A stretch of DNA of 64,000 nt from Limnephilus marmoratus. Taxonomy: Eukaryota > Arthropoda > Insecta > Trichoptera > Limnephilidae. The stretch spans positions 35,214,405 through 35,278,404 of the forward strand of contig OU862909.1 of assembly GCA_917880885.1 (NCBI GenBank), written 5' to 3'. The notes below the pieces were generated by a model. That model saw only the letters and a program-made list of their open reading frames with translations. It ran no database searches and was not told where the DNA came from. The translations under genes were made by a program, and so were the position numbers. Shown one piece after another: positions 22,508-32,790 of the stretch (positions are counted from its first letter, which is position 1; every line of letters starts with the position of its first letter).

Positions 22508-22763
22508 GAATGAATTTTATATTGTAACCATTACAAATCGGTGAATATATCAATACCTGTTTTTGTTCGTTCAGTCTAGGTGAATAGAAGCGCAATTAAG
22601 ATATTAATTACATATCTACTTTATAGTTTAACGCTATTCAGCTTCATGTAGCGCCCTTTGGCTAACATGTAAGCCGCGGCATTTCGAATTTCTACCGTTT
22701 AGTAACATACAGTTTAAGTTTTTAAATTTCTAAAAACATATATGTTCTTTTTGAAGATTAAGT

Positions 22764-22889
22764 ACGTCTTTCGGAGTGTCAGGACCTAAAGCCTGGAATG
22801 GACTGCCATATGACTTAAGAATGATCACAGACGCGGCGGAATTTAGAGCTAGACTTAAAACTCACCTTTTCAGACAGCCGTATCCATAA
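22764..22889 (+). pseudogene. CR1-like ORF2 C-terminal fragment
   Basis: The frame reads TSFGVSGPKAWNGLPYDLR, AAEFRARLKTHLFRQPYP and stops. This is the conserved C-terminal signature (GPKxWNxLPxxLR, FkxxLKTHLF) of CR1/L2-type ORF2 proteins. The 3' UTR continues to about 23285 and ends with the aaaaacggcgctttataa motif and ATT tail shared with 4.4 and 4.9 kb. Severely 5'-truncated, but its 3' end served as target for the RLE element that follows. Confidence 0.85.
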
Positions 22890-23285
22890 ACTCAAAATCT
22901 TTCACCTTCACATAGAGTCCTAAATATCAACAATACTTTTGCCACTAATCTCTAATAGTCCTAAATTCTCCAGTATTTTAAAATAAATACCAACTCTACT
23001 TTTGCCACTAATCTATACATAAATGTAATACTAGGGAAGCAAATAATGTAAAATCATGCAATGTCCAGTGTGTTAACTGTAATGTCCTCCGCATGCAAGG
23101 CCGTATCTTCTCCATAAACTTTTTAATTAAAGTGTGTTTATCGGAAGTGACCAGCCAGGTAAGTATGTTTCTGTATCCATTTATAAATAGTAAAATTAGT
23201 TAGAACCTAAGCATTCCTAATAAATTGTACAGCGCCCTTGAGGTAATTTTTCACAAAAACGGCGCTTTATAAATTATCCAATTTA

Positions 23286-26200
23286 TTATTATTTAAGCAC
23301 CAGATTTAAATGTCCGGGTTAAATTTTCCCCCCAAAAAAAAAAAAAAAGAAGGAAAAACTAAACCCTTTCATACACTTCCCCAAATGATCATCTAGTGAG
23401 TCCACGTTATGCAATTGCACTATATAAGTATTATAAATACAAAACAATACAAGAACAACATGTCAACCCACTAGAGACCAAATGGGAATATAATTCACCG
23501 ACTCCAGATATTTTCATATCAGAGGGTTCGGCTCTGTGGCATTTCTAATTGAACCTATAAATCCTACTGATCCCTCAATATAAATATTTAAAAAATCTTT
23601 TGTAATCCTACATGTATTTAAAATTACTGCTTTTTGCATTTTTATATACAAATTCTTTGACAAATCTAATATGCTTAAATTTTGAATCAGATTCCTAGGT
23701 ATTATGCCAGTGGCCGAAATAACAAATGGTATTCTGTCTGTTAGTATAGTTTTATCATAATATATTTTATAAAATTCATTTTCAATAAATGAATTTGGTT
23801 CATATTCATAATATGGTACTACATTACGGCAATCAATCAAGTTATGTTTAATTACCAAACTTAGGTGAATTATTTTTAAAACCTGATTGTGCCTAAATGT
23901 ATACTCGGAAGGCGCTAATATAGAACATCCCGATATAATATGTTCTATAGTTTCGGGAAAAGCCAAACATTTTCTACATAAATCGTCAATTTGATTTACA
24001 TCTTTGATTATATGCTTTCTATAATTTTTAGTATTAATGACTCTATCTTGAATGGCAAGCATAAATCCTTCTATTTCTGCGCTCAACTCTCCAATACTCA
24101 ACCATTTGTTTGACGAAAGTTTGTCAACATACGTTTGGTTGAGATAATTGAAGTGTTTTGCGTGAATAATTTTATTTGACCAGGAATCTAATAATTCCTG
24201 GTTAGTATTTATAAGAATGTTGGCATTCTCGTCATATAAATTTAAAGGTGTAATATTTCTATCTGCCTTGCAAATTATTTTGTGCATTTCTGGGCTATTA
24301 GCTTTCCTATGGAAAAAATTTCTAAGCATTTCTACCTGATTGTGTTTCAAAGATGTTATTTTGACTACACCTCTACCTCCTAAATTTCTAGGTAAATTAA
24401 TTCGTTCTGTAGCTGAATTTGGATGATGGCAATTAAATTTTGTTAACGTAGTTCTAATTAATCGTTCTAAACTATCTAAATCTGTATTGGACCATTTAAT
24501 TATGCCAAATGAGTACGTTAGTAGAGGTATTGCCCAAGTATTTATTGCTTTTACTAAATTTTTAGCAGATAGATTGCATTTTAAAATTTTTCTGATCCTA
24601 GTTTGAAATTTAATCCTAATATCATTTTTAATACTAGTGTGATCTAATCTATTCGATTGCGGGTATCCTAAATATTTATAAACCTCATCCCCTTTCATAC
24701 TTTGAATTTTGAAATTTCTAAATATACCCTCGTCTCCATCTACAATTTTGCCTTTCTCTATATGGATAGTTTTACATTTATCTAAACCAAAAGTCATTTT
24801 AATATCATCTGAAAAAATTTTAACTACCTTAATCATTTTCTCTAAATTTGATTCAGAATTTGAAAATAATTTTATATCATCCATATATAATAGATGTGAA
24901 ACTATACTACTCTCTCTTGTATTACCCTTAATTTTTATTCCAAACTTGCTTTTAATTAACATTTTAGAAAGGGGATTCAATGCTAAGCAAAACCAAAGAG
25001 GGCTCAATGAGTCTCCTTGAAAAATCCCTCTTTTTATTGAAATGCCCGGTACTACTATTTTCTTACCTTTTAAATTAACTAGCAAATCTGTATTCCAAAA
25101 GGACATAATATTTTTCAAAAAGCTTATTATAATTGGGTTAACTTTATATATTTTTAATATTTTGATTAGCCACGAGTGCGGGACACTATCAAAAGCTTTT
25201 TGATAATCTACATAACAAGTATGTAAATTACGCTTTTGATTTTGAATTTGTTTTAAAATTACAGAATCAATAACTAACTGTTCTTTACATCCCATATGTT
25301 TTCTGCGACAACCTTTTTGTTGTTCAGATAAAATATTTTTTTCATCCAAATGAGTATATATTAAATCTGTCAAGCAAGAGGTTAAAATTTTGTATATTGT
25401 CGGTAGACATGTAATGGGTCTATATTGAGAGGGATTATTAATATGTTCGCTTTTAGGCAACATATAAGTAATGCCCTTAGTTAGAAAATTAGGAAAATTT
25501 TGAGGTTCTCTGACAAGTTTTGAAAGATTTTTTGCAAAAAGAGGATGTAAAGTAGTTAGACGTTTGTACCAAAAATTATGTATCCAATCGCAACCCGTGG
25601 CTTTCCAATTATGAGTATTTTTTATAATTTTGGCTAACAATTCAACCGATATATCAGAAAAACTCATTTGTTCAATGTCTGAACAATTGAGTTCTTCATT
25701 TTCTATCCAGTTACCTGCCTCATTATGTTTTATATCTTTACTCCAAATGTTTGTCCAAAAATCGCGCATATCTGATTCAGATGGCAACGGAATATTATTA
25801 TTCGAAATAATATTCTGTTTATCGTCAAGTTTGGAATAAAATATTTTCTCATTTTTCTGAAATAATCTATTATTATTTCTTTTATTATACGTATAATTAT
25901 ATCTTTTTAATCTACTAGCTTTTACAACTAATTTTTGTTTTAATAAATCTAATAAATCATTGATTATATTTTCATTATTATTACTACCAATGCTATAACC
26001 AAATTTTCTCCCAATTTCATCTACATATCTCAAAATATTCCTACTTCTATTTCCATTTTTATATTCAATTACTCTAGCTATACTACTTCTTAAAAATACT
26101 ACATAATTTTCTAATCTAATCTGCCATTCTGGTTTACTATAACTATATGATCTATCATCAGAGGACATTAATTTAACTCCTAACTTATTACATATAGTGA

Positions 26201-26431
26201 TAGCACTAGCGTACACTATTGTATGAAGATCTAAAAAACTAATATCGTCAAATATTATTGTTGGTAAAATTAAATTATTTAATTCAGAAATTAATTTAGA
26301 TAATTTCTTTGACGTATGCAATTTTGGTAATTTTGGTCTAACTGTGGGTTCTATATCTATATATCTATTTATATTATTTTGAAGCAAGTTAGCTAATTCT
26401 ATTACATTATCATTGGTGCTTAAATAATAAC
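23286..26431 (-). mobile_element. RLE-type non-LTR retrotransposon, copy 1
   Basis: The copy is flanked by a 15-bp direct repeat (AAATTATCCAATTTA at 23271-23285 and 26432-26446) derived from the CR1-like tail, a clear target duplication. The 3' UTR spans 23302-23513 with an A-run. The outermost 16 bases (TTATTATTTAAGCACC) reappear inverted at the 5' end (26415-26430). The open frame runs into the 5' junction without an ATG, so the copy is probably 5'-truncated. Confidence 0.85.
23514..26387 (-). CDS. Reverse transcriptase polyprotein, R2/NeSL-like, nuclease core deleted
   Basis: A continuous frame of about 957 codons includes HNWKATGCDWIHNFWYKRL, LPKSEHINNPSQYRPITCLP, QKGCRRKHMGCKEQL, CYVDYQKAFDSVPHSW, RGIFQGDSLSPLWFCLALNP and the catalytic LLYMDDIKLFS (about residue 500). 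The C-terminal zinc knuckle CRKC with EHIISGC is at about residues 803-822. From family knowledge, RLE-bearing retrotransposons continue from a YD/TDR-like segment into a PD-(D/E)XK nuclease. Here YYDKTILTDR is followed at once by IPFVISATGIIPRNL, so about 70-80 residues with the catalytic core are absent in frame near 23730. The neighbouring copy at 26447 retains that segment. The frame begins at a TTG by default; the codons upstream are open to the 5' junction. RT is probably intact; the nuclease is not. Confidence 0.88.
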   Translation of the reverse strand: MLQNNINRYIDIEPTVRPKLPKLHTSKKLSKLISELNNLILPTIIFDDISFLDLHTIVYASAITICNKLGVKLMSSDDRSYSYSKPEWQIRLENYVVFLRSSIARVIEYKNGNRSRNILRYVDEIGRKFGYSIGSNNNENIINDLLDLLKQKLVVKASRLKRYNYTYNKRNNNRLFQKNEKIFYSKLDDKQNIISNNNIPLPSESDMRDFWTNIWSKDIKHNEAGNWIENEELNCSDIEQMSFSDISVELLAKIIKNTHNWKATGCDWIHNFWYKRLTTLHPLFAKNLSKLVREPQNFPNFLTKGITYMLPKSEHINNPSQYRPITCLPTIYKILTSCLTDLIYTHLDEKNILSEQQKGCRRKHMGCKEQLVIDSVILKQIQNQKRNLHTCYVDYQKAFDSVPHSWLIKILKIYKVNPIIISFLKNIMSFWNTDLLVNLKGKKIVVPGISIKRGIFQGDSLSPLWFCLALNPLSKMLIKSKFGIKIKGNTRESSIVSHLLYMDDIKLFSNSESNLEKMIKVVKIFSDDIKMTFGLDKCKTIHIEKGKIVDGDEGIFRNFKIQSMKGDEVYKYLGYPQSNRLDHTSIKNDIRIKFQTRIRKILKCNLSAKNLVKAINTWAIPLLTYSFGIIKWSNTDLDSLERLIRTTLTKFNCHHPNSATERINLPRNLGGRGVVKITSLKHNQVEMLRNFFHRKANSPEMHKIICKADRNITPLNLYDENANILINTNQELLDSWSNKIIHAKHFNYLNQTYVDKLSSNKWLSIGELSAEIEGFMLAIQDRVINTKNYRKHIIKDVNQIDDLCRKCLAFPETIEHIISGCSILAPSEYTFRHNQVLKIIHLSLVIKHNLIDCRNVVPYYEYEPNSFIENEFYKIYYDKTILTDRIPFVISATGIIPRNLIQNLSILDLSKNLYIKMQKAVILNTCRITKDFLNIYIEGSVGFIGSIRNATEPNPLI

Positions 26432-26446
26432 AAATTATCCAATTTA

Positions 26447-27010
26447 TTATTATTTAAGCACCAGATTTAAATGTCCGGGTTAAATTTTCCCCCCAAAAAA
26501 AAAAAAAAAGAAGGAAAAACTAAACCCTTTCACACACTTTTCCAAATGATCATCTAGTGAATCCACGCTATGCAATTGCACTATATAAGTATTATAAATA
26601 CAAAACAATACAAGAACAACATGTCAACCTACTAGAGACCAAATGGGAATATAATTCACCGACTCCAGATATTTTCATATCAGAGGGTTCGGCTCTGTGG
26701 CATTTCTAATTGAACCTATAAATCCTACTGATCCCTCAATGTATTTAAAATTACTGCTTTTTGCATTTTTATATACAAATTCTTTGACAAATCTAATATG
26801 CTTAAATTTTGAATCAGATTCCTAGGTATTATGCCAGTGGCCGAAATAACAAATGGTAATATTTTTATAGTCCGAGAATGCCAAATTCTTTTAATCTCAT
26901 TTCCTAAATCTGTGTATTTTCTAATTTTTTCAGAAACAGTTTTTTGAATATTACAGGAATTTGGAATAGCTACATCAATGATATAAGTTATTTTTTTAAT
27001 TTTGTCATGT
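26447..27010 (-). pseudogene. RLE-type retrotransposon, truncated copy 2
   Basis: Starts exactly at the same element end as copy 1 and is near-identical in the 3' UTR. It carries a 34-bp deletion in the C-terminal coding part (after ccctcaat, about 26738), which shifts the frame. At 26859-27010 it contains nuclease sequence missing from copy 1, translating to KKITYIIDVAIPNS, VSEKIRKYTDLGNEIKRIW and HSRTIKILPFVIS. It breaks off upstream near 27010. It proves that the family has the RLE domain. Confidence 0.85.
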
Positions 27011-27034
27011 AAAATTATTATTATCTATACATTT

Positions 27035-27235
27035 ATTACATATGCCACGCCGAAATGGTAATTATATGAATATCCCTCGATAAAAAAATCACAAAGTATG
27101 CTCCGAAAATTATAATAAACATGTTTTTTTCAGTTATTAAGTTACAGGTTTGAAAAAAATCATTCATTAAATCTTTCCTGCGACATTTTTGCTCTTTTTT
27201 AAAGGAGTCAGGTTTCATTAAACATTTTCACAATT
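27035..27235 (+). repeat. Dispersed repeat shared with 54235-54470
   Basis: Segments cgccgaaa, aaatcacaaagtatgctcc, attataataaacatgtttt and ttaaacattttcacaatttt recur in the same order and strand at 54.24-54.47 kb. No coding signal. Type unknown. Confidence 0.65.
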
Positions 27236-28510
27236 TTCGCTTAAATATTATTTTTTTTTAATATTCGTATTTACATATCTCCCTTTCTTTTTATTTGCTT
27301 ATCTTGAAGTCCCTGGAATCTGTGTCGCTTGGTTCCGTGAAATCGATTTTAAATTTTCTTGTTATTATAATAAACAATGCATAAGAAAGGAGTTAACGTT
27401 TTTTACAGGCCTTTACGAAATCAACCCGTGAAAAACAACTTTCAAAAACCTTCTCCAACCTTTCCAAAAAAGTTTTTTCAAGTATTTTTAAATCCCTCCC
27501 AAAAAGAGGCCGGGATTCCGATGTTTCAAGGACTAGTGGATCACCTTAATGAAGATGGTGCTATTGAAATTAGTGTTTTTAATTATCATTTAATGCTTCT
27601 CTGCTACATCCAATCGTAAAACCTTCTGAATTACCTGACATACTGTGATCTGATGCGGTATTTCGATGCTGGCGAGATCAGGAGCATTCCGCGAAGACCG
27701 TGAAGTCTCAATTCAAACTGCCTGGTAGCCGTAAGTAATAATGAAATTTTCCGTGTGATTTATTCTCTTGTCGGCGAGAATACTTTCCTTGAACGATTTG
27801 CGGCGGATCATCGGCATTTTCCGTTTATTGCCTCTTAGACCACGGACGGTCGCTACTTATTCAAATTGAAAAGCTTTTAAGGCACATTACGGTGTGTTTA
27901 CAGGGAAGATTTACATCTCGGATCGGCGGCAACAAAGCCGGGATCGTTCTACCGCGCTCATTATCATCGCCAGTGGGACGCAACCAACAACCAACCTATC
28001 CACCAACAACCTATCTACCAACAACCTGCCTACCTACCTACGGTGGGAAGAGAAACCTTTGCGAACTCAACCATTATCCCGACTTTACGTGTGCGAGCAG
28101 ATCACGTAACCGTAGAAGCATAGAACCACCAACTCGATGAAGGCATCAAATTCAAAATTCATTCGTTTTCGTCGCTACTTATTAAAATATGAGCGAATAT
28201 TGGCCGAACCGGGTTTAAATATGATAAAAAAGTGGCAGGTACAAAGTTACTTATCGGCTTCACAAATTTCATAACTCCAGTTCTCACCATTCGAGAGTGT
28301 TTTATTATTATTGATTTTGAAACGAACTTTACTATAAAACGGATTTTCATGGTTATTACAGATTAAATAAATGAAAAGAAAATACTTGGTTTTAAGTCAC
28401 TTTATTGATTTGTCATTTTGTAATTACACCTAATCGTAATTAGGCACAATTCTGTGAAGTGCAGTTATGATACAAATATTTGTATTCTTGATTTTTTAAA
28501 TCAGAATCCC
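27236..28510. other. No gene recognised
   Basis: A mixed-composition stretch (27640-27900) is followed by a simple CAACCTAYC-rich stretch at 27985-28042. No frame carries recognisable motifs. Confidence 0.4.
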
Positions 28511-28875
28511 TTTCGAGAGTCCCAACTGCTCCCCTTTGGAGCCATTGAGACTATTGAATCCCCAATTGGGGTATGTTGTGAAGCTGAAGGTAGTGGGGAG
28601 GAGAAGGAGACGTGGAAGAGGAAGCTGGGGATATACCGGGCTATTCAGATCTAGTCACCAAACATGGCTAAAGCCATTTCAATCTACGTTTCATTTCTGA
28701 ACGGTGGTCTTATACTTGTGCGATACTGAGAGTATCTTCCACTCTGGATCGTGCCGCAAATACACTTTATATTACTTTTAATGAATTAATTGTGAAATTT
28801 CACAAATTAATCAGTAATCCCGCGACCTTTAGATTGCAAATCGAGAGCCTTACCCCTCGACCACGGAAGCCGTAA
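28511..28875 (-). mobile_element. tRNA-derived SINE family B, copy (minus strand)
   Basis: Contains ccccaattggggtatgttgt, tgaagctgaaggtagtgggg, ggtggtcttatacttgtgcg, gatactgagagtatcttcca and ends on the tRNA-like head read in reverse (cttacccctcgaccacgga, agccgt). A diverged but nearly full-length copy. Confidence 0.8.
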
Positions 28876-29392
28876 TGTCACATTGCATCATCATTTTCAT
28901 ATTATCGATTGAAATACAGCATCCTCTATAGCCTGTAGTTATTTCATCATAACCCAAACCCATCAAGCAGAAAGTGAAAAGCACCTACTGTAAACCGAAA
29001 AGGGGATCAACTCTACAAGGTGTCGATATAACCTTCGGTGGGCTAGTCCCAACCCTTTCCATAAAGTGTGGTGATCTGTCAAACAGGATCACTTGCATGA
29101 TCAGTCTGGGTGATAGGTCCTCACAGGTGCGGAGAGAATTATAATAACTGCCCTACGTGCTAAGACCGCTAATGGAAATTATGGAAATATATAAGTCAGA
29201 TTTGCCATTCTCATCGACGGAGGTTATACTGAAAGGTCTCTCAGCGTAAATAGGTACACATGTATCTAAGTACTAGGTAACTTGATAATATTTTAGATAT
29301 ATTAATACATCCACACCCTCTTCGTACCCTACATTTTGTATCGGAGGGATACTATAAGGCAGCCTGTTATAAAGAGCATTTTATTTACATAG
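28876..29392. other. No gene recognised
   Basis: Mixed composition, no motif. Nothing repeated elsewhere in the window was noticed. Confidence 0.4.
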
Positions 29393-29477
29393 CTCTACAG
29401 GGGAGGCCCTGAGGGAAATTATTTTCTTGTCATATTTGGGATTGCTGTGTGGAGGGTCTTTTTGTGGAAAAGAAGGG
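29393..29477 (-). mobile_element. SINE-like family A, tail fragment
   Basis: Matches the reverse complement of the family A 3' end (ggccctgagggaaattattt, gctgtgtggagggtcttttt). Confidence 0.6.
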
Positions 29478-29800
29478 GTGAACCTGGGTCTTAAAGAGAT
29501 CTGTGTTGTAGGAGGTAGGAAACAGAGAGAGAGAGAATTAAAAAATTCTCATTACTACTCGTACTCTAATTTTCAAAATTCAGAATTCATTGATGCGTTA
29601 TTTTCCGCCTTCTGATAATTCTGGTGACCTTTCACATTGTAAGTTGGCTATCATTAGGGCAATCTTCACATTTGAGGGTGCAGAAAACTAAACTAAACTC
29701 TCCTTGCAAAATGACTTTCACCCCTTACACGACGTTCTCTCATTATGAGTTAGGAGTCATATTTACTTTATCCAGAAACCATGAATTGGATATCACCTCG

Positions 29801-30155
29801 ACCACAGGTCACCCCAAGTGGTTCGCTATGTTTGGTAACTTAGCAGAGGTGTCCGGATTCATTGGGTGAGGTTTGTCTAGGACTAAGTGGCGGATGCCTC
29901 TTCCTGCTGCGTTAGCGGCCGGATCGAGGAAGACCCTTTGTCCCCTCCAGCCGAAAACTCTTAACCCATCGCGTATCACCTTGCACAGCAATGGAAGTGA
30001 TGGATTTATAAGTCGGTCATTTCTGAACCTCCAGATTCTTTCCCACCCCTCAAACATTTTTCAGTCCCAGAACTTCCTCTCCCTTATTTCCTTTAAAAGA
30101 CCCTTCGTATAGACCATCCCCGAAGATGCCACAGGCTCTAAGGAAAGTTGTTTTA
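29801..30155 (+). mobile_element. SINE-like family A, 5'-truncated copy
   Basis: Begins at the ccacaggtcaccccaagtgg block and includes ttggtaacttagcagaggtg, the longer middle segment (cctccagccgaaaactctta) and an eroded tail (gacccttcgtatagaccatc). Confidence 0.75.
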
Positions 30156-30170
30156 AGTAAAGTAAAACCA

Positions 30171-30755
30171 TATATGTGTCGATACATATCAAACTCGCCA
30201 AAGTCCACCACCAACCATTTTTGTTTTTTTTTTGTGAATTCGATTCAGCAAAAAAAAACGAATCTTTTGCTATAGATGAATCTAACCGAAGTCCACGGTT
30301 TCCCAAAGAAATTAAGGGTGAAAGTTAACAGATTTTTTCAAACCAACCTAAGTCCCACACCCGCTTCAAATCACATGAGCCAAAGTCCATTACAGCCAAT
30401 CACACATCGTCTTCACTCTGTCATGGCCACCATTTGTGCTTGTTCAAACTCACCAAAGTCCTACTTTTTTAATTCAAACACGCCTAAGTCCAGTAATTCT
30501 ATTTCAATATCGATTAAGTCCATAGGTATTATATCAAATGCGCCAAAGTCCATTAAAAAATCATCGAAATTGCAAATTTACTATAAGAAATTTATTTTGA
30601 TTTTTATTTTTCTGTGTTCCCAGGTACAATATTCATAACATGACGTCAAATTCACAGGTTTTTACTAGCTAAAAGTTGAAACTAGAAAAAATCGTCATTA
30701 TCCGAAAACTGTTTAAACGGGACTTAGGCAAGTTTGATATGTGTCGACACATATA
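30171..30755. mobile_element. TIR element with repeated GCCAAAGTCC motifs
   Basis: Ends are TATATGTGTCGATACATATC at left and GATATGTGTCGACACATATA at right, each followed inward by caaact(c/t)gcc(a/t)aagtcc. The motif (C/G)C(C/T)(A/G/T)AAGTCC occurs about nine times between 30198 and 30555 on the plus strand and once inverted at the right end. The outermost sequence is itself a near-palindrome. No transposase visible. Superfamily unknown. Confidence 0.75.
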
Positions 30756-31437
30756 ATCCTCTCAGAGGTTAGATATTAGCATCAATGTAAAATTCAATCT
30801 GCAGACTGCAATAAAATAAATAAATCTTCCATTTATATTTTCATCGTTGAAATAGTATGAATTTTCGTATATAAATAAATATTTCACTTCACCACTGCAA
30901 TTAGGTATTAATGTATCTAATTGTAGCAATTGAAAATAATTTTTGCCTCAAAAGATGACCATTTTCAGTTGGAAACCGTTCAGCTCCACACAATGCAATC
31001 GTGACGCCGCAAATAAATTGCAGGCGTTGGAGCAACTTAAAGGGAACAATTTGTAGTAATTTCCTTCGGAATGTTTTTCTTCTGCCTTCTGCGGCCCTCA
31101 CTTTCTTTATGGAAATATCGCCGATAATAATACCCTTACAGTGTAAACTGCTCCACTTACGGAGTCCTTTTATGCGTCGATATGTCGAAATGAATTAAGT
31201 AGCTATTTAGTTCCTTCATTATTACGCGAGACGAATTGATGACTCCTCGGCGTGTAAGGAAAGCGCTTCTTTCAGATAAATAGGTCACCAGCTCGTTTTT
31301 CGATAATTCGAGAGCTTTTTTCTTTACAATAATATAAACTTTGTATGGTAATATAATAAAACATGTATAAAACTTATTTCCACTCAATTGTAACCTGTTT
31401 TAGCCTGTTAAAGCCATCTCTAAAGTTTATATAAGTT
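30756..31437. other. No gene recognised
   Basis: AT-rich. Two short opposing frames near 30900-31200 have no recognisable domain. Confidence 0.4.
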
Positions 31438-31624
31438 AACGGAAATGTATGTAATCCGTCATTGTATTCAATTTCTAGGAAATGTATGTAGTTCCTAAAA
31501 TCGCCCGGAAATGTGTGAAATAAATTATATTAGACACATTTCCTAGGAAATCTATACATTTCCTAAATAGCAATCGGAAATGTAAAAAATTTAAGATGTC
31601 AATGGGTACGCGGGAATAGCGGGG

Positions 31625-31647
31625 CTAACCTAACCTAACCTAACCTA
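31625..31647 (+). repeat. Interstitial (CCTAA)n tract
   Basis: Four to five CCTAA units, the complement of the insect telomere unit, immediately before the Cys-rich coding piece. Confidence 0.8.
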
Positions 31648-31650
31648 CAA

Positions 31651-31785
31651 TCCACTGGAACCGGCCAAGGATTTAAAAAGTGCCTTTGCAAGAAGAACTG
31701 TATTACAGCAAGATGTATGTGCTATAAAAATAAACTATTGTGTACTTCCAAGTGCCATTCCAGCTTACCCTGCAAAAATGAATAG
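31651..31785 (+). pseudogene. Cys-rich C-terminal fragment (CXC-like) of a transposon protein
   Basis: The frame reads STGTGQGFKKCLCKKNC, ITARCMCYKNKLLCTSKCH, SSLPCKNE and stops at TAG. The spacing CxCxxxC, RCxCYKNxxLC, KCHxxLxC matches the Cys-rich tail I know from insect KRAB-A-domain-containing-2-like proteins and related integrase-type transposon products. No upstream frame remains, so this is a transposase or integrase tail kept in a deletion derivative. Family name uncertain; the cysteine pattern is directly visible. Confidence 0.6.
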
Positions 31786-31972
31786 CCATAGAGCATTCTT
31801 TTTATACATTTCCTAATACGATATTGGAATTATATACAATTCCTAGGAAATGTATACATATGTATGTATTAAATAATTTTTAAAACAATATTTTATACAT
31901 TTCCTAAATAGCTTCGGAATTGTATGCATTTCCTAGGAGTTATATACAATTCCTAGATTTCATACATTTCCG

Positions 31973-32790
31973 GTAATATGTACATAAAATTAATTACTTA
32001 GTAATTATTAATTATTATGGGTTTATTGATTAGTAAGTAATCACTAAGTAATAAAGCCGAGATAATTGTCTACTGCTAATTGCCAAATAACTAGAAATTC
32101 AATAGTCAAAGGCAACATGGCAATAAATTTGGAAAAACCATATGAATTTAATGAAATCCTTGTTGACCACCGCCCTCTCCCTCTCCTCCATATGGTATGT
32201 ATATAAACTGTAGATTTAGAAACATTTGTACCAAGATGGCTTAAACAGGCTGAAACTCGTTACGTGGAAATAAGTTTTAAAATATAATTAGTTTTAAAAT
32301 ATAATAATACGTTTTATTATATTATTATAATGCAGTTCCAATACGAATTGTTAGTATGAAAATTTTTAAACTTTTTGTAGAGTTTGAAATATTTTGGTAA
32401 CCACAAACCATTTCCCCATAGTAACATTACCTTGGATGATGGGACTGCCCAAAACTCACTTTGTCCACCCTTTGTGATTTAGTTGGTTTTGCTTCGTCTT
32501 ACTCATCTTTGTTTCGCAATCCTTTTTCAATCCTCTTTCATATGTGTTTTCTCATACTAAATTGTAATTGTAACCGTAATTCCGACTGAAGTATTTTATT
32601 TACTCAATCGTGCCATGTCTCTCTTGGTCTACGTCTACGATATTTTCTATCACGCGTCATAATTTTATTGTCTTGTTCTTGGATCTCAAGGTTACACCAC
32701 GCTAAAGGATTACATTTCGATTGCAATCACTCTAACTTTCGTTTCGCCCTTCCTCTGTCAGTTCTGCGCCTTATCTGTCACACAATCGGT
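31973..32790. other. No gene recognised
   Basis: AT-rich. It includes short tandem-like tattattaattattatg sequence near 31995-32060 and no supported frames. Confidence 0.4.

Larger units (their letters stand above)
31440..31972. mobile_element. Foldback element with AGGAAATGTA repeats
   Basis: Terminal CGGAAATGTATG and CATACATTTCCG are inverted. Inside, the palindromic TACATTTCCTAGGAAATGTA motif and its halves recur about ten times on both sides (31441-31590 and 31800-31971). The centre contains a CCTAA tract and a short Cys-rich coding piece. Confidence 0.75.

Noticed and set aside
23286..26430. DNA transposon, because of 16-bp inverted termini
   Set aside because: The only protein is a non-LTR reverse transcriptase and the flanking duplication is 15 bp. 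The inverted match is better explained as a cDNA end artefact.
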